From DASZZX01 sp036260415 (lineage in GTDB: Bacteria; Actinomycetota; Nitriliruptoria; Nitriliruptorales; JAHWKO01), in contig DASZZX010000007.1 of assembly GCA_036260415.1 (NCBI GenBank), forward strand, positions 1 through 46,408: DNA of 46,408 nt. Direction: 5' to 3'. Positions 1-11,360 of the stretch are shown piece after piece (within the stretch, counting starts at the first letter, position 1; the number at the start of each line of letters is the position of its first letter). A program made the translations under genes and the position numbers. The notes under the pieces were generated by a model that saw only the letters and a list, made by a program, of their open reading frames with translations, was not told the DNA's origin and did no database searches.

Positions 1-83
1 CGGCCCGCACGCGTGCGCATGCGTGCGCGGAAGCCGTGCTTGCGCGCACGACGCCGGGTGTTGGGCTGGAAGGTGCGCTTCAT
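1..83 (-). CDS. rpmH: 50S ribosomal protein L34, 5' part (cut by window edge)
   Basis: Reading the minus strand from the ATG at 83-81 gives MKRTFQPNTRRRARKHGFRA followed by RMRTRAG, which is the near-invariant N-terminus of ribosomal protein L34, a small basic protein of the large ribosomal subunit. About 27 of the usual 45 or so codons are inside the window; the rest lies to the left of base 1. A strong ribosome binding site (GGGAGGG, complement of 93-99) sits 9 bases before the start. rpmH diverging from dnaA is the classic bacterial origin arrangement, so this also fixes the region as the oriC neighbourhood. The gene is easily missed because it is truncated and on the strand opposite to dnaA. 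Confidence 0.93.
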   Translation of the reverse strand, partial: MKRTFQPNTRRRARKHGFRARMRTRAG

Positions 84-308
84 GGGGCTGGGCCCTCCCG
101 GGGTCGGGGGACACGCGACGCCGATGCCGGCCACGGCGCCGGTGCGTGGGGCGGGACGCGGACGATCGAGTGTACGGACGGGTCCACGCGGGGGTCAAAC
201 CGGTCCACGGCGCCATCCGGCACCGCCCCACCACCTTGCAACCACCATGTATGCGCGCGTAGCGCCCACCACATCTATCGAATGTGCGGTTCCCGCGCGA
301 CCGGGCCC

Positions 309-591
309 TGTGGACAACGCTTTGCTTGTGCACGACGGACGTCGCTACAGTCCGCCCACCACCGGGGCCGACGTGGGAAGGACCGACCGAGGTCCCGGAG
401 GCGACACCGCCACGGCGGGTGACCGCCCCGGCCGCTCGGGTCTCACGACGCGCCGGCGACCGGGCGACCGGGTTCTTCCCCGCGGTCGTTGCGTGGTCCG
501 TCAGGCGGTCGCCGCTACACAGACACGCCGGGGGACCGCAGCGATGCGCTTTCCACATCTGTGGACATCCCTGTGGACGATCTGTGGTCAT
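309..591. promoter_or_regulatory. oriC: Candidate oriC / DnaA-box cluster in the rpmH-dnaA divergent region
   Basis: The 633 bases between rpmH and dnaA (84-716) hold no convincing gene. Seen directly: a perfect DnaA box TGTGGACAA at 309-317 (reverse of TTGTCCACA), then a tight group with CTTTCCACA at 549-557, TGTGGACAT at 560-568, TGTGGACGA at 572-580 and TGTGGTCAT at 583-591, the middle two being one mismatch from the consensus and the outer two weaker. DnaA bound here could initiate replication or autoregulate dnaA. No obvious AT-rich unwinding element is visible, which is the main weakness of the oriC call; in many actinobacteria oriC is instead between dnaA and dnaN. Confidence 0.6.
322..351 (+). 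promoter_or_regulatory. Putative dnaA promoter
   Basis: A -10-like TACAGT (346-351) lies 18 bases after a -35-like TTGCTT (322-327), pointing to dnaA. The perfect DnaA box at 309-317 ends five bases before the -35 element, so bound DnaA would be placed to control its own promoter. The predicted transcript would have a leader of about 360 bases containing the second DnaA-box group. Elements were found by eye only; another promoter closer to dnaA is possible. Confidence 0.4.
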
Positions 592-716
592 CGCTGGACG
601 AGGTAGGGCGTCCCAGGTGACGAACAGCGCCGCTCGCGGCACCCTCCCCTACCACGGCGGCACTCCGGGGCGTCGCCCCGGGCGGCGCAGACCGGACGAG
701 TGGGGAGGGAGCCACC

Positions 717-2309
717 GTGGCAGGACCCGCGGTGTTGGATCTCGGCACGCTGTGGGAGGAGAGCCTCGCGGACGTCCACCGCAGCATCACCTCGCCGGCC
801 CAGCGTCGGTGGCTCGACGCCACACGACCGGTCGGCTACAGCGACGGGACGGTGGTGCTGGCAGCACCGCACACCTTCGCGCGGGAGTGGCTCGACACAC
901 GCTGCGGTGACCAGCTGCGTGCCGCCCTGAGCAGCGCCGCCGGCCGACAGCTGACAGTGGTGATCACCGTCCAGCCCATCCCGGCTCCACTCGACACCGA
1001 GCAGGTGCCCGGCGACCCGCGCCCGGCGCATCATCCGCCGGACGGACCACGGCCGGAACCCGCCGCTCACCGTGACCACGATGCGGTGACGGCATCGCCG
1101 TCACCCGAGGACGTGGCGGTCCTCGCGCCCCGACCCTCCACCGGCGAGACGACCACGGCTCCCACGGCACATCCGCTGCAGTTCACCGACGTGCGACCGC
1201 TGGAGGCCCCGGGCCGGCCACCGGGACCTACCGTGCAGATGGCGGTCGCACAGCGCGAGAGCGACGACGACGCCACCCAACTGGTCCCCAAGTACGTCTT
1301 CGACCGTTTCGTCATCGGGGCGTCGAACCGGTTCGCACATGCCGCGGCGTTCGCTGTGGCCGAGGCACCCGCGCGGGCGTACAACCCCCTGTTCATCTAC
1401 GGTGGCGCCGGCCTGGGCAAGACACACCTCCTGCACGCCATCGGTCACTACGTGCGGTCGCTGTACCCGCGTCTGAAGGTCCGCTACGTCACGACCGAGC
1501 AGTTCACCAACGCGTTCATCGACGCGATCCGCGGCGACCACATCGTGGCGTTCCAGCGCACCTTCCGACAGGCGGACGTCCTGCTGATCGACGACATCCA
1601 GTTCCTCGAGCGTGCCGAGCGCACACAGGAGGAGTTCTTCCACACGTTCAACGCTCTACACAACGCCGAGAAGCAGATCGTGATCTCCAGCGACCGGCCG
1701 CCCAAGCAGATCGCGCGTCTGGAGGATCGGCTGCGCAGCCGCTTCGAGTGGGGTCTGATGACCGACGTCCAGCCCCCCGACCTCGAGACGCGCATCGCCA
1801 TCCTGAAGAAGAAGTCCACCTTCGAGAACCTGCCTGTCCCCAACGAGGTGCTGGAGCTGATCGCTTCGAAGGTGCAGAGCAACATCCGCGAACTGGAGGG
1901 TGCACTCCTGCGGGTGACTGCATTCGCCAGCCTCCAACAGACCCACGTCGACGCCGACCTGGCGGAGATGGTGCTCAAGGACCTCTTCCCCCACCAGTCC
2001 AACCGCGAGATCGGCGTGTCGCTCATCCAGGAGGAGGTCGCCGACTTCTTCGCGTTGACGGTGGAGGATCTCTGCTCACCGTCGCGCAGTCGTCAGCTGG
2101 TCACCGCTCGCCAGATCGCGATGTACCTCATCCGCGAGCTGACCGACCTGTCGTTGCCTCGCATCGGGAGGGCGTTCGGCGGCCGCGACCACACCACCGT
2201 CATGCACGCTGTGGACAAGATCGGCCGTCTCATGCAGGAACGCCGCGCGATCTTCGACCAGGTGCAGGAGCTGTCGAGCCGGGTGAAGACCAGGGCCCGC
2301 AACGCATGA
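717..2309 (+). CDS. dnaA: Chromosomal replication initiator protein DnaA
   Basis: DnaA binds DnaA boxes at oriC as an ATP-dependent filament, melts the DNA and recruits the replicative helicase. The 530-residue product has all landmarks: N-terminal domain I (about 1-90), a long Pro/Thr-rich variable linker (about 95-190), the AAA+ core starting at PKYVFDRFVIG (from residue 191) with Walker A GGAGLGKT (229-236), Walker B LLIDD (289-293), sensor-1 ISSDRPP and the arginine-finger region LEDRLRSRFEWGL, then the domain IV helix-turn-helix with the DnaA-box recognition motif GGRDHTTVMHA (from about 488). The GTG start is supported by GGGAGGGA at 703-710, six bases upstream. It heads the conserved dnaA-dnaN-recF order. 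Confidence 0.98.
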   Translation: MAGPAVLDLGTLWEESLADVHRSITSPAQRRWLDATRPVGYSDGTVVLAAPHTFAREWLDTRCGDQLRAALSSAAGRQLTVVITVQPIPAPLDTEQVPGDPRPAHHPPDGPRPEPAAHRDHDAVTASPSPEDVAVLAPRPSTGETTTAPTAHPLQFTDVRPLEAPGRPPGPTVQMAVAQRESDDDATQLVPKYVFDRFVIGASNRFAHAAAFAVAEAPARAYNPLFIYGGAGLGKTHLLHAIGHYVRSLYPRLKVRYVTTEQFTNAFIDAIRGDHIVAFQRTFRQADVLLIDDIQFLERAERTQEEFFHTFNALHNAEKQIVISSDRPPKQIARLEDRLRSRFEWGLMTDVQPPDLETRIAILKKKSTFENLPVPNEVLELIASKVQSNIRELEGALLRVTAFASLQQTHVDADLAEMVLKDLFPHQSNREIGVSLIQEEVADFFALTVEDLCSPSRSRQLVTARQIAMYLIRELTDLSLPRIGRAFGGRDHTTVMHAVDKIGRLMQERRAIFDQVQELSSRVKTRARNA

Positions 2310-2570
2310 GCACGAGGACGGCGGGTGGACAGCAGGTGGACGGTCCTGCCTCGCCTGGGGACACGCACCGCCACCACCACCGCGGCTGTGGAGCGCCCTA
2401 CCCTGACGTCCTCCACCTGCACAGCCTGTCCCGCAGGCCAATGCACCGCTGACCTGCGGAGATGACCCCTTTCCCACAGGATCCACACCCCCGATGATGA
2501 CGACGAGATAGCAACGTTCACACGCCACCTTCACAGGAGCTGTGGGAACGACACCACCATGGAGGCATAG
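2310..2570. other. dnaA-dnaN intergenic region, alternative origin site with weak DnaA boxes
   Basis: In Streptomyces and Mycobacterium the origin lies between dnaA and dnaN, so this 261-base gap was checked. It contains many TCCAC/GTGGA-type words, for example GGTGGACAG near 2324, TGTGGAGCG near 2387, TTTCCCACA at 2470-2478 and TGTGGGAAC at about 2541, but all depart from the 9-base consensus at two or more positions. A mildly less GC-rich patch lies at about 2491-2525. It is weaker as an origin than 309-591, but a role together with the upstream boxes is possible. The dnaN ribosome binding site is at its right end. Confidence 0.35.
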
Positions 2571-3680
2571 GTGAAGCTGCGCGCGGAATGCCACGAGTTC
2601 GCTGAGACGATCGCGTGGGCCACCCGCACGGTCGGGGCCCGCGCCGTGCTGCCGGCATTGGCCGGGGTCCTGCTCGAGGCCGGCGACGGCAAGCTGACGT
2701 GCCGGGCGACCGATCTGGAGGTGGCCGCCGAGCTGTCCGTGCCGGTGCAGGTCGATCGTCCGGGCTCGGCGTTGCTGCCCGGCAGGCTGCTCGCCCAGCT
2801 GGTGGCCAAGCTGCCCGACGCACCCGTGGAGCTGGAGCGGGAGGCCGACCGTGTGATCGTGCGGTGCGGTCGTGCCACGTTCGGTGTCCGCAGCATGGCC
2901 GTCGAGGACTTCCCCCGGCTGCCCCAGCCGGCACCGGACGCCCCGCACGGCATCGTCAAGTCGGAACCGTTCGTTCGGATGGTCGCCCAAGTGGTGCGCG
3001 CGGCGTCGACCGACGTGGCGAGACCCGTGCTGACCGGCGTGAAGCTCGAGGCCACCGCCGGCACGCTCACCGCAGCGGCCACCGACAGCTACCGTCTGGC
3101 GGTCCGTACGCTGCGGTGGGATCAGGGCATGCAGGGCGAGGCGCTCGTGCCGGCGCGGGCTCTGGCGGAGGCGGCGAAGGCGGCTAGCGAGACCGGCGGC
3201 GAGGTGACGGTTCTGCTCGAGCAGGCGCAGGTGACCTTCCTGTTCGGGGGTCGCAGACTGACCACACGGCTGATCGAAGGCACCTTCCCCGATTACCGGC
3301 AGCTTCTCCCCGACGAGTACGAGACCCGCGTGACGGTGGACCGTGCGCTGCTCGCCGACGCGCTGCAGCGTGTCGCGGTGGTCGCACTCGGCCAGGCGAA
3401 CACTCCCGCGTCCTTCCGGTTCGAGGAGGGGACGATCGAGCTGTCGGCCGTGAACCAGGAGGTCGGTGACGCGGTGGAGAACCTGCCCGCTGAGATCGAC
3501 GGGCAGCCTCTCACGATCGCGTTCAACCCGATGTTCCTGCTCACCGGTCTGGAGGCCGCCGGGACCGAGCAGGTGGTGATCGAGCTGCGGGACGGCTTGA
3601 AGCCGGCGGTGGTCAGGCCGTCGGGGGAGGGCACGACCGACGAGTTCGTGTACCTGTTGATGCCCGTGCGCATCAGCTGA
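2571..3680 (+). CDS. dnaN: DNA polymerase III beta subunit (sliding clamp)
   Basis: The beta clamp is a ring-shaped dimer that encircles DNA and tethers DNA polymerase III and many repair proteins through a hydrophobic cleft. The 369-residue length matches the family (E. coli 366). The protein shows the three repeated clamp folds, with conserved blocks such as RLIEGTFPDYRQLLP in the middle domain, and a C-terminal YLLMPVRIS corresponding to the family's terminal MPMR-type strand. The start is GTG at 2571, five bases after GGAGG (2561-2565). It follows dnaA and precedes recF, the standard order. Nothing unusual is seen. Confidence 0.98.
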   Translation: MKLRAECHEFAETIAWATRTVGARAVLPALAGVLLEAGDGKLTCRATDLEVAAELSVPVQVDRPGSALLPGRLLAQLVAKLPDAPVELEREADRVIVRCGRATFGVRSMAVEDFPRLPQPAPDAPHGIVKSEPFVRMVAQVVRAASTDVARPVLTGVKLEATAGTLTAAATDSYRLAVRTLRWDQGMQGEALVPARALAEAAKAASETGGEVTVLLEQAQVTFLFGGRRLTTRLIEGTFPDYRQLLPDEYETRVTVDRALLADALQRVAVVALGQANTPASFRFEEGTIELSAVNQEVGDAVENLPAEIDGQPLTIAFNPMFLLTGLEAAGTEQVVIELRDGLKPAVVRPSGEGTTDEFVYLLMPVRIS

Positions 3681-3710
3681 CCGCGGGGACCGACGCCCAC
3701 AGCGATCGGC

Positions 3711-4847
3711 GTGCTGCTCCGACGACTCGATCTGACCGACGTGCGCTCGTACGCGCGTGCCCTGGTGGAGTTCGAACCCGGCGTCACGCTCCTGATCGGT
3801 CCCAACGCCCACGGCAAGACCAACCTGTTGGAGGCCGTCCACCGTCTGGCGGTGGGTGTCTCGCACCGGGTGAGTTCGGATGTGCCGCTGATTCGGCGGG
3901 GCGCCGAAGCCGCCTACCTGCGTGCCGAGGTGGAGACGGACGGCGGCCGCCGCCGGACGGTGGAGCTGGAGCTGGCCACGGGGCGACCCAACCGTGCCCG
4001 CGTGGACGGCCAGCAGGCTCGGCGCACGGCCGACGCGATCGGCGTCGTCCGGGCGGTCATGTTCGCACCCGAGGACGTGGCGCTCGTGCGTGGGGACCCC
4101 GGCGAGCGTCGCCGCTTCCTCGACGACCTGCTGAGCCAGCGGCGCCCGGCGTACGCCGCGGCGCGCGGCGAGTACGAGCGTGTGCTGCGTCAACGCAACC
4201 GGCTGCTGCGCTCGGCTCGCGGGCGTGCGGGTCCTCTGCCGACGCTGGATGTGTGGTCCCAACAGCTGGTCGACCAGGCGACCACCCTGACGGCGGCACG
4301 GATGGCGGCGGTGCACGCACTTGGGGAGCCGGCACGACGCGCCTACGCCCAGCTCGCGGGGCAGCCGGAACCGATCGCGCTGGCGTACCGCAGCTCCGCC
4401 GGAGTGGTGCTGGCGGCGGATGACCCCGCCGGTGTGCCCGAGCGGGCGCTCTTGGCCACGACCATACGGGACGCGGTGGCGAGCGCCGCCGCCGAGGAGC
4501 GGGCGCGCGGCGTCACGCTGATCGGCCCCCACCGCGACGATCTCGAGTTGGAAGTGCGGGGGTTGCCCGCGCGGGGCTACGCCAGCCACGGGCAGGTGTG
4601 GTCGCTCGCGCTCGCCCTGCGACTGGCGGCTCGGGACGTGCTCGCCGAGGTCGGCGACCGCCCGATCCTCCTGCTCGACGACGTCTTCGCGGAACTGGAC
4701 GGCGACCGTCGACAGCGGCTGGCTGTCGCCTGCGGAGGGTGGGAGCAGGTCGTGGTGACGGCGGCCGTCGAGGACGACGTCCCCTTGCGGGGAGTAACGT
4801 TCGACGTCCGCATGGGCGACGACGTGAGCGCGGTCTCACGTCGTTGA
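3711..4847 (+). CDS. recF: DNA replication and repair protein RecF
   Basis: RecF is an SMC/ABC-type ATPase that helps load RecA at single-strand gaps together with RecO and RecR. The 378-residue product begins MLLRRLDLTDVRSY, has Walker A IGPNAHGKTNLLEAV (about residues 29-43), the RecF-typical REFLD-like segment GERRRFLDDLLSQ, an ABC-signature region around GYASHGQVWSLALALRLA, and Walker B ILLLDDVFAELD near the C-terminus. It starts 30 bases after dnaN with a GTG lacking a clear Shine-Dalgarno, suggesting translation helped by dnaN. The gap to the next gene is 25 bases. Confidence 0.96.
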   Translation: MLLRRLDLTDVRSYARALVEFEPGVTLLIGPNAHGKTNLLEAVHRLAVGVSHRVSSDVPLIRRGAEAAYLRAEVETDGGRRRTVELELATGRPNRARVDGQQARRTADAIGVVRAVMFAPEDVALVRGDPGERRRFLDDLLSQRRPAYAAARGEYERVLRQRNRLLRSARGRAGPLPTLDVWSQQLVDQATTLTAARMAAVHALGEPARRAYAQLAGQPEPIALAYRSSAGVVLAADDPAGVPERALLATTIRDAVASAAAEERARGVTLIGPHRDDLELEVRGLPARGYASHGQVWSLALALRLAARDVLAEVGDRPILLLDDVFAELDGDRRQRLAVACGGWEQVVVTAAVEDDVPLRGVTFDVRMGDDVSAVSRR

Positions 4848-4872
4848 CCCTCCCGAGCGGAGCGCGCGAACC

Positions 4873-5265
4873 GTGATCGATCATGGCGACGACGAGGTAC
4901 TCGGCGAGGACGGGGTGGTCGCGGGCGGATCGCCGCCGAGGCGGATCGGCGAACTTGTGCGCGCACTCGCCGGCCGCCGACGGTGGGAGGAACGACTGGA
5001 GGGCGCGGTCGTCTTCCGGCGCTGGCATGAGCTGGTCGGCCCGGAGCTGGCCATGCGCTGCGAGCCGGTTCGTCTCGCCGGCGGTGTGCTCACCATCCGC
5101 GCGGAGAGCAGCGCCTGGGCGACCGAGGTCCGTTACCTGGCGGGCGCGCTGACCGATCGTGCCGCGGAGGTCCTGCGTCCCGGTTTGGTGCAGCGGGTGC
5201 GCGTCGTGGTGGGGCCGCTGCAGGCCACACCAGCCCCGACGGAGCGTGGTGAGCGCCGCTCGTAG
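4873..5265 (+). CDS. dciA: DUF721 / DciA-family protein, probable helicase-loading factor
   Basis: This 130-residue protein belongs by sequence pattern and position to the DUF721 family, now known as DciA, which in bacteria lacking DnaC/DnaI is required to recruit or load the replicative helicase DnaB at the origin. The conserved middle (RRWEERLEGAVVFRRWHELVG, then ELAMRCEPVRLAGGVLTIRAES and WATEVRYLAG) is the family's KH-like fold: a W before the H/ELVG segment, then strands ending in a conserved W. Position between recF and gyrB is typical of actinobacteria. Start GTG at 4873 after a purine-rich GAGCGGAG. The annotated function follows from the family, not from this sequence alone. Confidence 0.85.
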   Translation: MIDHGDDEVLGEDGVVAGGSPPRRIGELVRALAGRRRWEERLEGAVVFRRWHELVGPELAMRCEPVRLAGGVLTIRAESSAWATEVRYLAGALTDRAAEVLRPGLVQRVRVVVGPLQATPAPTERGERRS

Positions 5266-5334
5266 CGTAGTCTCGCCAGGCCCGGCGGTTGCACCGAGCC
5301 CTGCGCGATCGCGGTGGGGCAGGGCCCGTTCTGG

Positions 5335-5340
5335 TAGGCT
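5335..5340 (+). promoter_or_regulatory. Putative gyrB promoter -10 element
   Basis: TAGGCT at 5335-5340 matches the actinobacterial TANNNT -10 pattern and lies 123 bases before the gyrB start in the 198-base recF/dciA-gyrB gap. The corresponding -35 is not evident. A second candidate, TAGTCT, lies at 5268-5273. An own promoter for gyrB would fit the usual supercoiling-responsive control of gyrase genes, but that is inference. Confidence 0.3.
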
Positions 5341-5463
5341 GTCCTCCCCGGATACGGCTCGGTTCCCGGGACCATCTGATCGCACCGCGCGCACCTCAGT
5401 GGGCCACCGGCGTGCCCGGATGGTCCGGGACGCCCGGTGCAGCCGGGTGCAGGAGGATCACGC

Positions 5464-7464
5464 TTGGCGCAGAGCACCGCGGCGATGCCGCAGGACCCCG
5501 GCGACCCGTCCGCTCGTCCCTTCCCGGTGGGCTCCTACACGGCCGAACAGATCACCGTCCTCGAAGGCCTCGAGGCGGTGCGCAAGCGGCCAGGCATGTA
5601 CATCGGCACCACCGGACCGCGCGGACTGCACCACCTCATCTGGGAGGTCGTGGACAACTCGGTCGACGAGGCGTTGGCCGGCCGCTGCTCGCGTATCGTG
5701 GTCACGCTCCTCGCAGACGGCGGTGTCCGGGTCAGCGACGACGGCTCCGGGATCCCGGTCGAGACCCACCGCAAGGAGGGCCGATCGGCACTGGAGGTCG
5801 TGATGACGGTCCTGCACGCCGGAGGCAAGTTCGACAAGCAGGCCTACGCGGTATCGGGCGGGCTGCACGGTGTCGGTGTGTCGGTCGTCAACGCGCTGTC
5901 ACAGCGGCTCACCGCGGAGGTGCGCCGCGACGGCAAGCTGTGGCGCCAGGAGTACGTCCGTGGCGTCCCGCAGGGCCCGGTGGCGGCCATCGCGGATGCG
6001 AACGACAGCGGCACGACGATCACCTTCTGGCCCGACCCGGCGGTGTTCGAGTCGGTCGAGTTCGACGAGGACACGATCACGCGTCGCCTGCGCGACACCG
6101 CGTTCCTCACCGCCGGGCTGCGGATCACCTTCACCGACCAGCGGCTCACCGACCGACACCCGGGACCGGTCAGCGAGACGTTCCACGCCCCCGGTGGCCT
6201 CAAGGACTTCGTGGACCACGTCCGGTCCACCAAGAAGAAGGACGGTCTGCACGAGGTGCTCCACTTCTCCGACGAGGAGCACGGTCCGCACGGGCTGCAA
6301 TCGATCGAGGTGGCGCTGCAGTGGATCGACGACTACAACGACTCGATCCTGTCCTTCTGCAACACCATCAACACGCACGAGGGCGGCACCCACGACGAGG
6401 GCTTCCGCACGGCGGTCACCTCGACCGTCAACCGGTGGGCGAAGCAGCACAACCTGCTGCGCGCCAAGGAGGTCGAATCCCTGACCGGCGACGACCTGCG
6501 CGAGGGCATGGTGGCGATCGTGTCGGTCAAGGTCGGTGACCCGCAGTTCGAGGGTCAGACCAAGACCAAGCTCGGCAACACCGAGGTCCGCTCCTTCGTG
6601 CTGCGCACCACCAACGAGGCGTTGGGTCGCTGGCTCGAGGAGCACCCGGCCGAGGGCCGGCGGGTCGTTGCGAAGGCGGAGGCGGCCGCGCAGGGTCGGA
6701 TCGCCGCCCGCCGGGCGCGGGACCTGACCCGTCGCAAGAGCCTGCTGGACTCGACCGCGCTGCCGGGCAAGCTCGCCGACTGCCAGTCGCGCCATCCCGA
6801 CGAGTGCGAGCTCTACATCGTGGAGGGCGACTCCGCCGGCGGCTCCGCCAAGCAGGCGCGCGACCGTCGTACGCAGGCGATCCTGCCGATCCGCGGCAAG
6901 ATCCTCAACGTCGAGAAGGCCCGGCTGGCGCGGATCCTCAACAACAACGAGGTGCAGGCGCTCATCACGGCCATGGGGACGGGCATCGGCGACGACTTCG
7001 ACCTGGGCAAGGCCCGCTATCACAAGCTCATCCTGATGGCGGACGCCGACGTGGACGGTGCGCACATCCGCACGCTGCTGCTGACGTTCGTGTTCCGCCA
7101 CATGAAGCAACTGGTCGACGCCGGCTTCGTGTACATCGCGCAGCCGCCGCTGTACCAGATCAAGCACCCGTCGCGCCGCAACGTCGTGTTCTACGCCCAC
7201 TCCGACCGCGAGCGGGACGACGTGCTCGATCAGCTGCCCCAGGACCGCAAGATCGACGTCCAGCGCTTCAAGGGCCTGGGTGAGATGGATCCCGAGCAGC
7301 TGTGGGAGACCACCATGGACCCGGCGAGACGGACCCTGAAGTGGGTCACGCTGGAGGACGCTGCGGTCGCTGACGAGGTGTTCACCGTGCTCATGGGCGA
7401 CGACGTCGAGCCGCGCCGCGAGTTCATCGAGGCCAACGCCAGGTACGCGACGGTGGACGTCTGA
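5464..7464 (+). CDS. gyrB: DNA gyrase subunit B
   Basis: GyrB supplies the ATPase of DNA gyrase, which introduces negative supercoils. The 666-residue product shows the GHKL ATPase motifs DNSVDEALAG and GGLHGVGVSVVNALS, the transducer domain, the TOPRIM motif EGDSAGGSAKQARDRRTQAI (E454 being the catalytic acid), the second TOPRIM block MADADVDGAHIRTLLL, and the C-terminal RFKGLGEM. I place the start at the TTG at 5464 because AGGAGG (5451-5456) lies seven bases upstream; a GTG at 5437 in the same frame has no ribosome binding site, and an ATG at 5485 is also possible. gyrA starts one base after the stop, so the two subunits are translationally coupled. Confidence 0.97.
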   Translation: MAQSTAAMPQDPGDPSARPFPVGSYTAEQITVLEGLEAVRKRPGMYIGTTGPRGLHHLIWEVVDNSVDEALAGRCSRIVVTLLADGGVRVSDDGSGIPVETHRKEGRSALEVVMTVLHAGGKFDKQAYAVSGGLHGVGVSVVNALSQRLTAEVRRDGKLWRQEYVRGVPQGPVAAIADANDSGTTITFWPDPAVFESVEFDEDTITRRLRDTAFLTAGLRITFTDQRLTDRHPGPVSETFHAPGGLKDFVDHVRSTKKKDGLHEVLHFSDEEHGPHGLQSIEVALQWIDDYNDSILSFCNTINTHEGGTHDEGFRTAVTSTVNRWAKQHNLLRAKEVESLTGDDLREGMVAIVSVKVGDPQFEGQTKTKLGNTEVRSFVLRTTNEALGRWLEEHPAEGRRVVAKAEAAAQGRIAARRARDLTRRKSLLDSTALPGKLADCQSRHPDECELYIVEGDSAGGSAKQARDRRTQAILPIRGKILNVEKARLARILNNNEVQALITAMGTGIGDDFDLGKARYHKLILMADADVDGAHIRTLLLTFVFRHMKQLVDAGFVYIAQPPLYQIKHPSRRNVVFYAHSDRERDDVLDQLPQDRKIDVQRFKGLGEMDPEQLWETTMDPARRTLKWVTLEDAAVADEVFTVLMGDDVEPRREFIEANARYATVDV

Positions 7465-7465
7465 G

Positions 7466-10018
<2,553 letters not shown>

Positions 10019-10041
10019 CGGGCCCGGCTGAGCCCGGCCCG
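10019..10041 (+). terminator. GC hairpin just after gyrA
   Basis: A stem of 6 + 3 base pairs with one internal mismatch and a TGA loop begins immediately at the gyrA stop. There is no following T-run, so it is a weak, actinobacterial-style terminator or an attenuating hairpin between gyrA and the DUF3566 gene. A possible -10 sequence TACACT follows at 10042-10047, suggesting the downstream gene may also have its own start of transcription. Confidence 0.35.
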
Positions 10042-10119
10042 TACACTCCCGCGGTGACGCCTGCGACCCTGGGTCGTCGACAGTGGTCGTCGCAGCGAAC
10101 GCGTGGACGAGGAGACGTC

Positions 10120-11001
10120 GTGGCGCGCCGCAAGCTCATCCTGCGGCGGATCGATCCCTGGACGGTCCTGAAGTTCGGATCGGTCCTGAACGTCTGCCTG
10201 CTGGCGATCGGACTGCTCGGCTTCGGCGTCCTGTGGTTCGCGATCAGCCAACTCGGCGTCGTCGAGCAGTTCTGCCAGCTGGCGACGGATGTGGGCTTCC
10301 AGGAGTGCGGCATCAACGGCGGCAACCTGTTCCGCTACCTGCTCCTGCTGGGGATCCTCGGCGTGGTGATCCAGACGGGCCTGATGGTCTTCCTGGCGTT
10401 CCTCCACAACCTCATCGCCGACCTGGTCGGGGGGCTGAGCGTCACGTTGCAGGACGAGGGGGCCCCCGCGGGTCCGGTACGGGCCGGCGTCGCGTCGGGG
10501 CGGCCCGCCGAGCAGTCCCCGTCGCCCGGTCGACGGCCTGCCGTCGGGCCCGCCGCGGGTCCCGCACGGACCGCGCCCACGCCGGCTGGCGCCACAGGTG
10601 GTACCGCGTCCGCAGGCGGCACCGGGTCCGCAGGCGGCACGCCGGCCCCGGGGCGCGCGACGCCGCGCACCTCCCCGCAGAGCCAACGCGCCCCCCGCGA
10701 CCGTCCAGGCTCGACCGCGCGCACGGGGGGTGCCGACGAGGGGGTTGGCCGCTGGCCGTGGGAACGTGTGAAGGACGCCAGGCGTGAGAGCCGCGCGGAG
10801 CCGCAGGGGTCGCGGGTGCAGCCGTCGGCGGACGGTCCGGGTCGGGGCGAGGCTGGCGGCGGGGCGAGCCGTGTTAGCGGGGCCAGCCGGGCGGCGGAAT
10901 CGGGGGTGCAGTGGTCGGGGGACGGGCCGGCTCCGGGCGAGGGGGCCAGTGAGACCCAGCGCAGCGACGAGTCGCTGTTCGGCCGGCGTGGGGACGCCTG
11001 A
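10120..11001 (+). CDS. DUF3566 two-helix membrane protein with long disordered tail
   Basis: DUF3566 proteins are actinobacterial membrane proteins of unclear function encoded directly after gyrA (Rv0007 in M. tuberculosis). Here the domain is at the N-terminus: RRKLILRRIDPWTVLKFGSVLN leads into a first membrane helix, followed by a short extracytoplasmic loop with Cys residues and a second helix (LFRYLLLLGILGVVIQTGLMVFL), then NLIADLVGGLSVTLQ. The remaining about 180 residues are Gly/Ala/Pro/Arg/Ser-rich with AGGTGS-like repeats and are probably disordered. The start GTG at 10120 has GGAG five bases upstream; an ATG at 10015 overlapping the gyrA stop is in the same frame but would add an unconserved 35 residues. 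Confidence 0.85.
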   Translation: MARRKLILRRIDPWTVLKFGSVLNVCLLAIGLLGFGVLWFAISQLGVVEQFCQLATDVGFQECGINGGNLFRYLLLLGILGVVIQTGLMVFLAFLHNLIADLVGGLSVTLQDEGAPAGPVRAGVASGRPAEQSPSPGRRPAVGPAAGPARTAPTPAGATGGTASAGGTGSAGGTPAPGRATPRTSPQSQRAPRDRPGSTARTGGADEGVGRWPWERVKDARRESRAEPQGSRVQPSADGPGRGEAGGGASRVSGASRAAESGVQWSGDGPAPGEGASETQRSDESLFGRRGDA

Positions 11002-11044
11002 GGTTCGCGCGGCGCCACGCCCCTGGGTACTCTCCGACCCTCGC

Positions 11045-11118
<74 letters not shown>

Positions 11119-11360
11119 CCGTCCGTCTCCCGGCCGGATCCCCTCGCACCAGCCGCCCACCTCCAACGGGGTCACGGCCCAGTGCACGGCCCGCGGCACG
11201 ACCATGGGTGCCCGCCGCCGGGGTGGTGTCCGGTCCTGGACCCGCGATCCCTTCCCTCAGGTCCTGCCGCGCGGGGCGCGGTTGTGACCGCGAGGCCGGT
11301 TGGTGGCAGGCTGTGTGCGCGCCACCGCGCCGTGCCATCCGACGAGCGGAAGGGGACCGG

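Noticed and set aside
2076..4589. Long minus-strand open frame opposite dnaA-dnaN-recF
   Set aside because: It is a shadow of the high-GC third-position bias of well-identified plus-strand genes; the translation is low-complexity His/Gln/Arg-rich and matches no family.
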